Shown in pieces: positions 28,350 through 37,594 of a stretch of 54,705 bases of DNA. Positions within the stretch are counted from its first letter, which is position 1, and each line of letters begins with the position of its first letter. Both the position numbers and the translations under genes were made by a program. This DNA comes from a virus. Location: IMG/VR virus record IMGVR_UViG_3300045539_000150, positions 1 to 54,705 of that record; one strand, given 5' to 3'. The notes under the pieces are model-generated. The model was not told the DNA's origin. It was given only the letters and a program-made list of their open reading frames with translations, and ran no database searches.

Positions 28350-29642
28350 TTATATAAGTTTATATTTAACAATTTCAACATCATTAAATTTTGCTATTTT
28401 TTTATCGTATGTACCTTCTCTAAATATTCCGCCATACATCGTTCCTTTAAATACTCCCATACCATATATATAACAGTCGTTCGCTACACAAGATCCATGG
28501 ACATACGATGAATCTATTTTACTTGATTTAAGTTGTGTTGACGAATAAAAATTACAGTAGTGAATATCAGATCCATGTATATCACATCCATACATATCGC
28601 ATTCGGTAAATTCTCCTCTTAAGAAACATCCAACAAATTCATATCCATGTAAATCTACGCAATACTCTAATCTTCCATCAGATACTTGCACTCTTCCACT
28701 ATCTGAATCATAATTAATATGTCCTTTTGAAAGATCTCCGTGCGTAAATAATTTTATAACTCTTTCTTTAACGCTTGGCCAATAAAGATCTACGATTTTT
28801 GGATTATCTTTTAAATCAACTGTAAATTTTACATTTTGCCAATTATCTTTAATAGTTTTCCAATCTCTTCTTGCATCTATTATTCTTTGATTTTCTGCAA
28901 TAATTTTCTTAAGTTCAATTGCATTTAATTGAGAAAATTCAGTATTTTCAGTAGATTTCCATAGTTGCATTAAGAAGCTATCAACTAAATGTAATATTTT
29001 AGTTGTTTTCTTTTCCCATTCAGCACCACCAATGTATCTAAATTCTAAATAGTTTTTGTGTCTTTTATCAAAATTTATACCATAGTATTTTGAATCGGGA
29101 AATATGAAGTTTTGTTGATTAATATATTTACCATCAAAAAAGTAAGTGTCCTCTTTAGGTAATACAAATTTTATGGATTTGGCATACGCTGAGAATTCTC
29201 TCTTTGGAAACAGTTTAAAAACCTGTTCCTCATTAAAATCTAGAATGAATTTAAGAGTATTCATCTTTGCGATTCTATATTTATTATCTATCTTAGATTT
29301 ATCAAATGAGAGATTCAGGTGAATCGAGGAACGGTCATTTGTATATCCATTCTCTTCAATCCACTGGCATACTTTAATTATCATTAAACGTGCAGCAAAA
29401 TATGGAAGAGCCCCTGTTACAAGTTCAAGAAGTTTAGCGCCTCCTGACATATCGGGTTCTATTTTAAACTCATCGCCAGTTACCACAAAATCACTATGCG
29501 ATTTCTCTTCTAAATGAATTTTCTTTCCTAATAGCTTAGCTAATTTATCAGTGGTTTCCTGTGGAGATAAATTTGAATAAAATTCAAATTCAACACCTAC
29601 TAGGGCATTTTGCAAAATAGTTGCATCATTAATGTTATTCAT
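28350..29642 (-). CDS. Amidoligase-family enzyme fused to pentapeptide-like beta-helix
   Basis: 430 residues in two parts. The first (about 1-300) matches the putative amidoligase family (COOH-NH2 ligases related to glutamate-cysteine ligase and glutamine synthetase). It has GVEFEF at 16-21, EPDMSGG at 62-68 followed by ELVTG, SSIHLN at 105-110 and LEFRYIGG near 200; these supply the Glu, His and Arg residues for ATP, metal and carboxylate binding. The second part (about 330-413) is a five-residue periodic repeat (e.g. GCFLR, ECDMY, GCDIH, GSDIH, YCNFY), the signature of a right-handed quadrilateral beta-helix. It may ligate amino groups to a carboxylate of host or virion protein, glycan or peptide. 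The neighbours are S1 and baseplate genes. Confidence 0.75.
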   Translation of the reverse strand: MNNINDATILQNALVGVEFEFYSNLSPQETTDKLAKLLGKKIHLEEKSHSDFVVTGDEFKIEPDMSGGAKLLELVTGALPYFAARLMIIKVCQWIEENGYTNDRSSIHLNLSFDKSKIDNKYRIAKMNTLKFILDFNEEQVFKLFPKREFSAYAKSIKFVLPKEDTYFFDGKYINQQNFIFPDSKYYGINFDKRHKNYLEFRYIGGAEWEKKTTKILHLVDSFLMQLWKSTENTEFSQLNAIELKKIIAENQRIIDARRDWKTIKDNWQNVKFTVDLKDNPKIVDLYWPSVKERVIKLFTHGDLSKGHINYDSDSGRVQVSDGRLEYCVDLHGYEFVGCFLRGEFTECDMYGCDIHGSDIHYCNFYSSTQLKSSKIDSSYVHGSCVANDCYIYGMGVFKGTMYGGIFREGTYDKKIAKFNDVEIVKYKLI

Positions 29643-29683
29643 TACTATATAGATATATTACTTAAGTTAGGTTATATATCTTA

Positions 29684-29716
29684 GTTTTAATTATAATGTA
29701 AATATAAACAAAAAAA
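29684..29716 (-). repeat. Partial third copy of the intergenic promoter-like element
   Basis: These 33 bases match the promoter-like half of the 83-bp element at 44526-44608 and 48394-48476. On the minus strand they read TTTTTTTGTTTATATTTACA followed by TTATAATTAAAAC. They lie directly after the S1 terminator and 42 bases before the amidoligase ATG. The adjacent terminator hairpin is different in sequence, so this copy shares the AT-box but not the stem. Confidence 0.65.
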
Positions 29717-29738
29717 CCCAGATTAAAAAATCTGGGTT
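29715..29738 (-). terminator. Rho-independent terminator after the S1-like gene
   Basis: A ten-bp perfect stem (AACCCAGATT and its complement, arms 29715-29724 and 29729-29738) with a four-base loop. A seven-T run follows on the minus strand (29710-29716). It ends the transcript that carries the hub genes and the S1-like gene, and separates it from the amidoligase unit. Confidence 0.85.
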
Positions 29739-29765
29739 GTTAAATTTATGTTAAAGTTATTAACA

Positions 29766-30956
29766 TTATAGTTTCAAGAAAACCTTTCTTGTATCGACAT
29801 CGATTCTTGTTATAGAAACTGTGATTGGACTATTTTTTGTAAGTGCATCAATTTCCATACCCTCTGGCAATTCTGAAATATGAAGCAATCCAACAATACC
29901 ATCTCCAATATCCACAAATACACCATATTCTTTTACAGATTTAATTATACCTGTAACTTCAGTTGGAAAAGATTTATATTTTCCTGCGATTTCTTTCCAA
30001 GGATCTACTGTTTCTACCACATCAAGTTGAGTTAATGTAATTTTAGTATCGCTAATAATCTCCTTAACTTTAAATTCGATTTCATCGCCTGGTTGGATTT
30101 CTCTTGCCTTATGTTTCTTAGACATCTCTAATGATAAATCGTTAGAGTGAATCATTCCGGTTAAACAACCATCAAATTCAACGAATACTCCATATTTTGC
30201 AGAACCTGTAACGTTACCGATTTTAGATTCTCCAATGCTATTTCTAAGTTCCTCGACTTTATTAGGAATCATTGCCTGTAAATACTTTCTATGTGAAACA
30301 ATTACGGTACCTCTTTCTGGAGAGTAACTCATTGGCACAACATACATTTGTGTATTTAGTATTGATTCAAATTCTGCAAGTTTATTAATTCCTGCAAGAG
30401 AACCTGGCATAAAACAATCTACCCCTTGTACATTTACAAAATATCCTCCATTTGGAATCATTCCAGTTACAGTTCCAATATAAGCCATATTTCCTAATTC
30501 AATAGAAGCTAATATTTCTCTAAGTATTGCAGCTTTAATTCCAGCTTCAACCGATCCTAATACATATCCTCTGGCATGTTTATCTGCTGAGATTTCAACG
30601 TCAATGGTTTGTCCAGGAACTAATTTCGCTTTTGAAATTACTGATTCTCTTGACATATTTACATATACCATTTCCTTGTGACCAATATCTATTGAGGCCC
30701 ATTCCATATCCACAGAATATACAATTCCAGAATGTGTTTCTCCTGCGTTTACTGCAAATACAGGTGGATTGTTTGCCAATGCATTTTCCATTAAGTCATA
30801 AAGTTCTTGAGCGTACGGCTCTCTTGAATAAACCTTATGCCCATCCTTGGTTTTTACATGCGTGTTTGGTCTTTTGTAAGCTGAAGGACAATCAGCTAAG
30901 TGTGCATTCCAATCAAATCCTGGAATTCCTTCAGTTACTAATGCTTGTTTTGACAT
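29766..30956 (-). CDS. S1-like RNA-binding protein with four S1 domains
   Basis: 396 residues, with about 70 N-terminal residues before the domains. Four S1/OB repeats lie near residues 73-140 (GETHSGIVYSVDMEWASIDI), 155-230 (YIGTVTGMIPNGGYFVNVQG), 240-310 (GNVTGSAKYGVFVEFDGCLTGMIH) and 330-396 (VTGIIKSVKEYGVFVDIGDG). The last two keep the canonical GxVxxxxxYGVFVxxxxxxxGxxH core. Ribosomal S1 (usually six repeats) delivers mRNA to the 30S subunit. This shorter version could bind AU-rich phage mRNA. The ATG follows eight consecutive A bases, with no Shine-Dalgarno. A paralogue of host bS1, Tex or PNPase-like proteins are alternatives; the four tandem S1 domains favour an S1 mimic. Confidence 0.85.
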   Translation of the reverse strand: MSKQALVTEGIPGFDWNAHLADCPSAYKRPNTHVKTKDGHKVYSREPYAQELYDLMENALANNPPVFAVNAGETHSGIVYSVDMEWASIDIGHKEMVYVNMSRESVISKAKLVPGQTIDVEISADKHARGYVLGSVEAGIKAAILREILASIELGNMAYIGTVTGMIPNGGYFVNVQGVDCFMPGSLAGINKLAEFESILNTQMYVVPMSYSPERGTVIVSHRKYLQAMIPNKVEELRNSIGESKIGNVTGSAKYGVFVEFDGCLTGMIHSNDLSLEMSKKHKAREIQPGDEIEFKVKEIISDTKITLTQLDVVETVDPWKEIAGKYKSFPTEVTGIIKSVKEYGVFVDIGDGIVGLLHISELPEGMEIDALTKNSPITVSITRIDVDTRKVFLKL

Positions 30957-31007
30957 TTTTTTTTGTTTTGAGTGTTAATAAATATTATAGATTATATATA
31001 TGTTTTT

Positions 31008-32942
31008 CTAGAAGGTAGTAGGACTAACACCTACCATAGGAATTGGTGGATTTGAAGGAATAAGCATTCCTCCTAAATATAAGAACTTAACTCCTAATAA
31101 ATGTTTTGCGCATGCAACCGATACTGCAGATGCAACGGCCTTTGAAGCAGTTGGAGTTAATGGTTGTTTTTTAAATCTCTTTCCAGTATTCCATGCCTTT
31201 CTTAAATCTCCAGCAAGTACATTCTTATTACCATATGATATTGGGGCATATTTACCACCTAATGGGGGTATAGAAGTACATGGTATTATTGGAGGACCTG
31301 GTTTAAAGGGTTGTACTGCCGTACTTTTCCAATAATCAATAATAGATTTTGCCATTAAATCATATCCATCTCCACCTTGGGAATCTTCCTCTGGTTTTCC
31401 AGCCATTGAATTACCCCATTTCATTAGAAGTGCATACCATTTATTTTTCTCTTCTAGATACTTTAAAATCTTTTGAGAATTTCTTCGTAATTCAGTCCTT
31501 TCATATCCCCAATCATTAAGTTTTCCAATAGCCTTTTCACCTGGTAATATTATTTTTCTATTAGAATATCCAGGCATTCTGTCATCAATTTGCTTAAAAA
31601 ATACAAATTTACAAATATCAGGTGCAGTTAACCATTCTGGAATCCTATTTTTATTATCGGAATGTTCCTCTTGAAAGATATATTCATTAATTGGATTTTT
31701 TATATCATCGGGTTTTGGAATTCCATAAATTTGCTTAAACGCATCCTCTTCTTTAAGGTTTTTATTTTCCTTTAGAATATCATTAATAACATCGCGTTCG
31801 GTTAAAGTACCCTTATATTCCTTTTCATATTTTTTAAGTTCAGACTCAAACTCTTTTTTTATATAAGCTAATGTAATTCCAAATACACCTCCTTGATTAC
31901 CTTGCTTATTAAATTGTTCCATCAATGTTTTTCTATAAGATTCTGCCTTTTTAAGAGCTCTATTATGCGCAATTTGATTCTTTATTTTTTCATATACTCC
32001 AATTGATTCTATTCCTAAAATTTCAAATATCTTCGATTTTATTTTTTTCCCGTATGCTTTATTATATCCAATATCTAATCTATCAACCCACTCTCCAAAC
32101 TCTGCACTTCCATCATTTTGATAAATAACGCGAAGAGCTATATTTTTAATACGTTCTTCTGGTGTCATATCTGCCATTATACCTCTTGGCTTTTTATCAG
32201 CAAAAGGATCTTTAATTACATCAATAACTGAAACACCTTCAGGTTTAATTTCCAAAGTTATTGTTTGGTTTATCTCTTTTAATAATGTAATTCCATCTGG
32301 AGAATAAACACCTTTAAAAATATAAACGTATGATCCGTTCTGAATAGGGGCAAGTATGCGTAATACATTATCAGATGCTATCTGGATAGGTTGATCCTCC
32401 CCGTTAATAGAATATAAGAATTTATAGTTTATTCCTTCTGTAAACCCTGAGATTGCCATGGTAATGTATTTTTCAGGAGGTCCTGGTTTTCCAGCTTCTT
32501 CTAATAAATTATAATCGATTACAGCGGCAACTTTTGGAGTTTCTTCAGTTGGACACGTAGATGGAAAGAATGGATAAAATATAAACTTTTCTAAGTTGTC
32601 TTTATTTTTCTCAGTCCATTTTTCAAGTTCACAATAAGGATCAAAGTTAACATCAGGTCCAGGGGATTTTTCAAACATATCAGCATACCTTGGATCGGTA
32701 GCCTTACTATCAAATAGTACTTCCTCTTCCTCGTATATTTTTTTAAATGCTTTTTTGAAACCCTCCTCCAGTATTGTCTTTTGACCAGGTTGGTGCATAT
32801 TGCCAAACATGGTTTGTGAAGTTTTTACACTATTAAAATATTCATTAGCTACAAATACTGCAAATTCATCTATACTAGAAGAACTTTGACTAGATAGTTT
32901 TGCAGATACTTTGTTAATAAAAATTGGCCATTGTGCAGGCAT
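31008..32942 (-). CDS. Baseplate-region structural protein, unknown (644 aa)
   Basis: 644 residues. The N-terminal ~100 residues are helical, followed by a beta-rich section around 145-230. A long charged helical middle (about 270-420, with many KKYEKEYK-type segments) comes next. The C-terminal part is rich in Pro, Gly and Ala (PLGGKYAPISYGNK, GGMLIPSNPPIPMVG), reminiscent of spike or PAAR-adjacent linker sequences. It sits directly after the gp5-like gene, where T4 carries baseplate hub assembly factors. It could be a hub-associated or tape-related protein. No enzyme motif is seen. Confidence 0.5.
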   Translation of the reverse strand: MPAQWPIFINKVSAKLSSQSSSSIDEFAVFVANEYFNSVKTSQTMFGNMHQPGQKTILEEGFKKAFKKIYEEEEVLFDSKATDPRYADMFEKSPGPDVNFDPYCELEKWTEKNKDNLEKFIFYPFFPSTCPTEETPKVAAVIDYNLLEEAGKPGPPEKYITMAISGFTEGINYKFLYSINGEDQPIQIASDNVLRILAPIQNGSYVYIFKGVYSPDGITLLKEINQTITLEIKPEGVSVIDVIKDPFADKKPRGIMADMTPEERIKNIALRVIYQNDGSAEFGEWVDRLDIGYNKAYGKKIKSKIFEILGIESIGVYEKIKNQIAHNRALKKAESYRKTLMEQFNKQGNQGGVFGITLAYIKKEFESELKKYEKEYKGTLTERDVINDILKENKNLKEEDAFKQIYGIPKPDDIKNPINEYIFQEEHSDNKNRIPEWLTAPDICKFVFFKQIDDRMPGYSNRKIILPGEKAIGKLNDWGYERTELRRNSQKILKYLEEKNKWYALLMKWGNSMAGKPEEDSQGGDGYDLMAKSIIDYWKSTAVQPFKPGPPIIPCTSIPPLGGKYAPISYGNKNVLAGDLRKAWNTGKRFKKQPLTPTASKAVASAVSVACAKHLLGVKFLYLGGMLIPSNPPIPMVGVSPTTF

Positions 32943-32969
32943 AATATATGTTTTATAAGTTTATATATC

Positions 32970-33689
32970 TTATTTACCTTTTTGCTGATAATCCTTATGA
33001 GAAGATTTTAAACTACTAATAGCAGATGGTGTTGCTGCGGTAGGTGGACCTGATGGTCCAACTCCTGTTGGGTGAAAATGACTTTTATAATCATCCAAAA
33101 ATTTATTCAACCATTTTTCTAAAGAAACTCCACGAACTGCAGGTTCAGCCTCATCTTCGCTACCTTCACCTGTATTACTTAAGAATATATTTCCAGAATC
33201 AAGGAATATCTTTTCGCTTGAAGATATTTTAATATAACCCTTTTCGTCAATTTGAATTAATGGTCTTTCCTTTGCTCCACTTCCTCGAGTAATTACTAAT
33301 CCATCCTCTGGTGAGTGATAGATTCTAATATTTCTTACTTCATCATATACCAATGAAACGACATCATTTGCCTTTCCAGACTTTTCTAATACATCTGCTT
33401 TAAGAGCTTTACTCTGATTTATTTGAAACCAATATTCTGGGTGATATATGTTTCCATTATCAAAACGAACCGCAACTATAGTGCCAACATTTGGAGTGTG
33501 ATGCGAACCAACAAAGTCCCTATTCATTGGAGTTGCCCATGGAATAGAATCATTTGGCAATTTATCAAATTTACCAAATACTTTTATTCTGCATCTTCCA
33601 AGAAATTTCGGATCATTATTATCTACAACCTCTCCTATCCAGTGGGTTTCTCTAATATTATCTTTGTCTAATTCAGTATCGGTAGCCAT
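32970..33689 (-). CDS. 5: Baseplate hub spike, gp5/gpV OB-fold protein
   Basis: 239 residues. The N-terminal OB fold (about 12-110) has the hallmark pattern THWIGEVVDNNDPKFLGRCRIKV followed by PWATPMN. The middle is a beta-rich stretch (IRIYHSPEDGLVITRGSG, YIKISSSEKIFLDS) like a beta-helix shaft. The end holds HFHPTGVGPSGPP, a short metal-binding, Pro/Gly tip. Such proteins form the trimeric spike that pierces the outer membrane. There is no lysozyme insert of the T4 gp5 type. Its ATG overlaps the preceding stop (TAATG), which couples it to the tail-tube-like gene. Confidence 0.8.
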   Translation of the reverse strand: MATDTELDKDNIRETHWIGEVVDNNDPKFLGRCRIKVFGKFDKLPNDSIPWATPMNRDFVGSHHTPNVGTIVAVRFDNGNIYHPEYWFQINQSKALKADVLEKSGKANDVVSLVYDEVRNIRIYHSPEDGLVITRGSGAKERPLIQIDEKGYIKISSSEKIFLDSGNIFLSNTGEGSEDEAEPAVRGVSLEKWLNKFLDDYKSHFHPTGVGPSGPPTAATPSAISSLKSSHKDYQQKGK

Positions 33690-34894
33690 TAATTGTATAC
33701 GTTTCCTAGGTTATTTATTGCTTTTCCAGCTGCGACATCAAGTCCCTGTTTTATGGTAGCTCCAGCTACATTATCATTTACATTTGCCTGTATTGCATTT
33801 CCAATATTTCTACTCTGTTGTGTTATGTCGGTTGCGTTATCAATCTTTCTTACGAAATTTGAAAATACATTTTCAAATGATGGAATTCTATTTACAGTTT
33901 TATTTCTAATTTCCTGTACAAGTTCTCTCTTTTTATCTTCGGCTAATTTCTTTAAAGCTTCTTTTCCTTTTTTCTCAGCTTCTTCCATTTTGCCTTTAAG
34001 TTTATCCTTTGCAAATTCTAAAGGTGTTTTGCTTGAAGCTTCAAAAAATTCAGAGTCAGGTGCCGGTGATAAATAGTCTTTTGTATGTTCTAATTCTTTT
34101 ATAATTCCATTAAGTACCCTTGCTTCTATTTTGTTATAATTTTCATATTTAATAGTAATTGCATTTGCAGCAGGGGCTTCGGGACTTTTAGAAAGATCTG
34201 CAAAAATTGCAGTTCCAGTTGTCATATCGAATTCACAGTAATTTAATCCAACCATAAAATATGGACGACCAGTGTCTCCCATAATGCCTGCATTTAAATT
34301 TTCCACATCGATTTTTGGTTTCATATTATCTGGAAATCCAGAAATTGCATCTTTATTTAATTTCTTGGGTATACCTGAAACCTTTGTACTTGTATTTACT
34401 TGTATGCTTCTAACCTCAGTAACATATACGTACATTGAAAATTTTCTAAGGTTAGATGGTAATATATAAGATCGCTTTCTATCATCGTATATTGCATGAC
34501 GATATAGGTGCATAAGACCTGCGATTGGTAAATTTAATGATTCTAACGTATCTATTTCAATTTTAGCATCATCACCTCCTAAATATGCTTCATTTGGGTC
34601 ATGTTGGAAAATTCTTTCTAATCCTTTTAATGATTGCCAATACCATGGCATTTCATTATTAATTACCAATAAGGCGGTTTTAAATTCTTTAAAACTTGCT
34701 AAAGCCTCTGCATAAAAAGGATCTTCTGTTGATAATCTTGTTAAAAAATCTTCAGCAGGTCCTGCTAATAGTGGTGAATTCTCAGGATTATATACATCAA
34801 ACAATATTGCAAAGGAAAGATAGGTCGGATCCTGGTATGGATATAATCTATATGAACCTTTCTTGAAATCCGATACATTTTTAAAATCTGACAT
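33689..34894 (-). CDS. Baseplate tail-tube-initiator-like protein (gp48/gp54 group)
   Basis: 401 residues. The first ~250 residues have the strands of a tail-tube-type fold (YLSFAILFDVYNP, LRKFSMYVYVTEVRSI, YFMVGLNYCEFDMTTG). A Lys/Glu/Ala-rich helix follows (about 300-345), then a tail ending NLGNVYN. In T4, gp48 and gp54 sit on the hub and start tube polymerisation. This gene lies between gpD/gp27 and gp5, matching that role. The assignment is contextual and pattern-based. It might be the hub protein's partner rather than a tube initiator. Confidence 0.5.
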   Translation of the reverse strand: MSDFKNVSDFKKGSYRLYPYQDPTYLSFAILFDVYNPENSPLLAGPAEDFLTRLSTEDPFYAEALASFKEFKTALLVINNEMPWYWQSLKGLERIFQHDPNEAYLGGDDAKIEIDTLESLNLPIAGLMHLYRHAIYDDRKRSYILPSNLRKFSMYVYVTEVRSIQVNTSTKVSGIPKKLNKDAISGFPDNMKPKIDVENLNAGIMGDTGRPYFMVGLNYCEFDMTTGTAIFADLSKSPEAPAANAITIKYENYNKIEARVLNGIIKELEHTKDYLSPAPDSEFFEASSKTPLEFAKDKLKGKMEEAEKKGKEALKKLAEDKKRELVQEIRNKTVNRIPSFENVFSNFVRKIDNATDITQQSRNIGNAIQANVNDNVAGATIKQGLDVAAGKAINNLGNVYN

Positions 34895-34928
34895 GTATTA
34901 TATATTGTTTTTATTTAATAGTTATAAT

Positions 34929-37091
34929 TTAACCTTTCATTAATTCAGCAGAATTTGCTTCCTCAGTTTGTGCTAGAACATCCTTCAAATTATCGCCTTC
35001 TACTTTACCATTTTTAGGAACATCATAATCATTTTTCTTAGCATCAGCTTGTAAAACATAGCTACCTACGAATATGCCAGGGTCTGGACCGTATTTTACT
35101 TCCCATGCAAAAACCTTTTTACTTTTGGAGGCGTTTACAGCACCCTGATCTACGATTTCTCCTGTTTTCCATGGTCGCCATGTAAAATCAACTTCTTTTT
35201 CAACAGTTTGGGCTTTATATGTTAATGTTACCTTTAATTTATATTTACCAGTTTTATCTTTAAAAGTATCTTTAGGTATGGTTGCAGTTATATTATATCT
35301 GTCCCATGAATCTCCTTCATATTCCATGGTTGCTTTTGCATCAAATTCTGCCTCAGAAGGTCCTGTAAATTTCATTTTTATTTTAGGAACTTCTGTAACT
35401 AACGCTTTATCGTCTGCTGACCATTTAAATTTAGGATTAAACTCATACCAATATCCTAAACCATTTTGATATTTGAAATAATCTAAATTTAAATCAAGAA
35501 CAGGTTCTTTTATTGGTTCCGGAGCAGGCGGCGGTGGTTCTGGAGCAGGTGGTTCAACAATAGGTGGAGCAGGTGGAGTTTCCTTTGGTTTTGCAGCAGG
35601 TGGGGTTACCGTTTCCTTATTAATATTATTCATTCTACTTGGCCATTCTCTTCTTAATAGATTAAGTTTTTGACCTATACTAGCATCTCCTGTCTTGTAC
35701 GTGTATTGAATCCCTCCTATTATATAATAACCACTTAAAAATTCATCAACCACATATGTACCTGGATCCCCTACCTCAGTGTCTTCTACCTTTTTTGTAT
35801 CAAACCCTGCAGTATCTTTAAGTTCCTTTATTGTTTTATCAGCTTGTAATACTTCCGAATTATTAGTATAAATAAATACAGGTATTTTATGATATCTGTG
35901 TAGAGCTGGATTAAACGTTTGTAATTCAATGTCTAATGACATTTTCTGGATTTCATCTAGATTTTGAGCATTCGATATTGCAGAATATTCATAATTTAAA
36001 TGAGTGTTTCCAGATTCAGGATCTCCTGATTTTCTACCAACATACTTATACTTAATTTCATTTTTATATCTTTCCTCATCTCTTCTACCTTTCATTGGTT
36101 CAACAATATCATTCATCGTTTTACTAACAAGAGGTTCTATATCATGCGAAACCAATCCTTCATCGGAATCGTTTTCATAATATTGCAATACTCTTTTATA
36201 TCCATTCTTTTTAGTAGAAGCACCTGACTTATTCTTTAATGACTGTGCTGTAATAAATCTATTTGTCCCGGAATCACGTTTATGATTTGAAAGAACTAAT
36301 GGTAAAGTTGCCTGATTCAATGAATCTTCGACGTCCGATGTATTCATATCTGCGTAATCTACTCCAAACGCAAGGATCGCATCCTCTAACGTTTCTTCAG
36401 AATCAAATAGCTTATTTAAATTTACATAATTTAAATAATAATGAGGATCAATACTATATGATTGAAAACTATCCTCATCAATATAAGAGTGCCTAACTAA
36501 ATCTTCTAATGTATCATGTATAGAATTGAATGGTATAACCAAATTCATTGAGTCATCGGTTGAATCAATATTTGTGGCAACACCTAATTTTAAATCATTT
36601 GCAATTGCTTCAATATGGTCTAATGATGTTCCAACCCCATACGATTTACAATCTTCAGCGTATAATCCAGGAATTTTAATCCTGCCGGCTAATGTATATT
36701 TTCCACCTTTAGAATCTCCTTTTTGATTCGGAGATTCAACTCGTATAATATCGAAATCCATTCTAATTGCCTTATACGTTGTTTTATCAAGATTTCCCAT
36801 TCTAAAATTAATTACATCTCCATCTCTAGGAAATGTATCAACACTAAATTGTCCCTTTGAATCTACCAACGTAATATCTAAAGTAGGTAAAGTTCCAGTG
36901 CAATCTAAATTCATTCGCAAAATATCATCCATTGCAAATTCATATCGATTAATTAATACAGTAATATCTAATCCTCCACTAGTAATTGCTTTATCATTTC
37001 CTTCATCTTCTTTAAATGACTCAAATTGCAATGTATCTAATACTATCGTAGGTTCTGTTATTGTTAATATGTGATTATCTATTGATGCCAT
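34929..37091 (-). CDS. Baseplate hub protein, gp27/gpD (late-control) like
   Basis: 720 residues (T4 gp27 is 391). The N-terminal half has the gpD/gp27 hub pattern: YEFAMDDILRMNLDCTG, PTLDITLVDSKGQFS, PRDGDVINFRMG, KAIRMDFDIIRVE, HDTLEDLVRHSYIDE. A proline-rich linker at about 497-525 (repeated PPAPE) joins it to a C-terminal Ig-like domain (IKMKFTGPSEAEFDAKATM ... KYKLKVTLTYKAQ) and a short tail. The hub trimer links tube and spike. The extra linker and Ig module are additions compared with T4. Neighbours are gp53 upstream and the tail-tube-like gene downstream. Confidence 0.75.
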   Translation of the reverse strand: MASIDNHILTITEPTIVLDTLQFESFKEDEGNDKAITSGGLDITVLINRYEFAMDDILRMNLDCTGTLPTLDITLVDSKGQFSVDTFPRDGDVINFRMGNLDKTTYKAIRMDFDIIRVESPNQKGDSKGGKYTLAGRIKIPGLYAEDCKSYGVGTSLDHIEAIANDLKLGVATNIDSTDDSMNLVIPFNSIHDTLEDLVRHSYIDEDSFQSYSIDPHYYLNYVNLNKLFDSEETLEDAILAFGVDYADMNTSDVEDSLNQATLPLVLSNHKRDSGTNRFITAQSLKNKSGASTKKNGYKRVLQYYENDSDEGLVSHDIEPLVSKTMNDIVEPMKGRRDEERYKNEIKYKYVGRKSGDPESGNTHLNYEYSAISNAQNLDEIQKMSLDIELQTFNPALHRYHKIPVFIYTNNSEVLQADKTIKELKDTAGFDTKKVEDTEVGDPGTYVVDEFLSGYYIIGGIQYTYKTGDASIGQKLNLLRREWPSRMNNINKETVTPPAAKPKETPPAPPIVEPPAPEPPPPAPEPIKEPVLDLNLDYFKYQNGLGYWYEFNPKFKWSADDKALVTEVPKIKMKFTGPSEAEFDAKATMEYEGDSWDRYNITATIPKDTFKDKTGKYKLKVTLTYKAQTVEKEVDFTWRPWKTGEIVDQGAVNASKSKKVFAWEVKYGPDPGIFVGSYVLQADAKKNDYDVPKNGKVEGDNLKDVLAQTEEANSAELMKG

Positions 37092-37093
37092 TA

Positions 37094-37594
37094 TTATATA
37101 GTTATTGTACCGTTTCCGATAGTTATGTTAGTATCGCCTTCTTTAAGAATATTAGGAGGTAATATCTGTGATGAACCATTTGCTTTTTGTGCAGCCTTTC
37201 TTTGAAGATACTCTATTCTTTTTGCATCTTTAATAGGAAGACGTTTAGTATCGATAAACTGATCTCTAATAGAAATAGCATCTGTAGATTTCTGTACCAT
37301 TTTAATTGGATTTATCGTGGCAAGTACTGCAGTATTCTGTGGAATATTTAATACATCTCCTAAATTTATTGAAAAAGGATTTGATATGTTATTCCATTTT
37401 AAAATATAATCTGCATAGTTTGCATCGCGATAATATTTCAAAGATATTAAATCGATACGACCTATTTCATCGTCTGTTACTATGTGTTCCGCTATTGTTT
37501 CAGTCTCTTTTATAAATACAACAGTCGGAGTAGTAAACACTATTTTACTAGAACCCTTATTTGCACTCTTTTTTTCTAATGTATTAAATTTCAT
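37094..37594 (-). CDS. 53: Baseplate wedge protein, gp53/LysM-like
   Basis: 166 residues. The middle (about 45-100) reads RIDLISLKYYRDANYADYIL, then KWNNISNPFSINLGDVLNIP. This is a LysM-like pattern of the type found in T4 gp53 and related baseplate proteins: a helix with YYxDxxYA, a short N-x-I-S-N-P-F turn and a final GDVLxIP strand. It should complete the wedge with gp6 and gp25. Its start overlaps the previous stop by one base, and two bases separate it from the hub gene. Confidence 0.7.
   Translation of the reverse strand: MKFNTLEKKSANKGSSKIVFTTPTVVFIKETETIAEHIVTDDEIGRIDLISLKYYRDANYADYILKWNNISNPFSINLGDVLNIPQNTAVLATINPIKMVQKSTDAISIRDQFIDTKRLPIKDAKRIEYLQRKAAQKANGSSQILPPNILKEGDTNITIGNGTITI

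Noticed and set aside
30632-31018. Plus-strand 128-aa frame opposite the S1-like gene
   Set aside because: Antisense to strongly conserved S1 domains and spanning the intergenic gap; no independent evidence.
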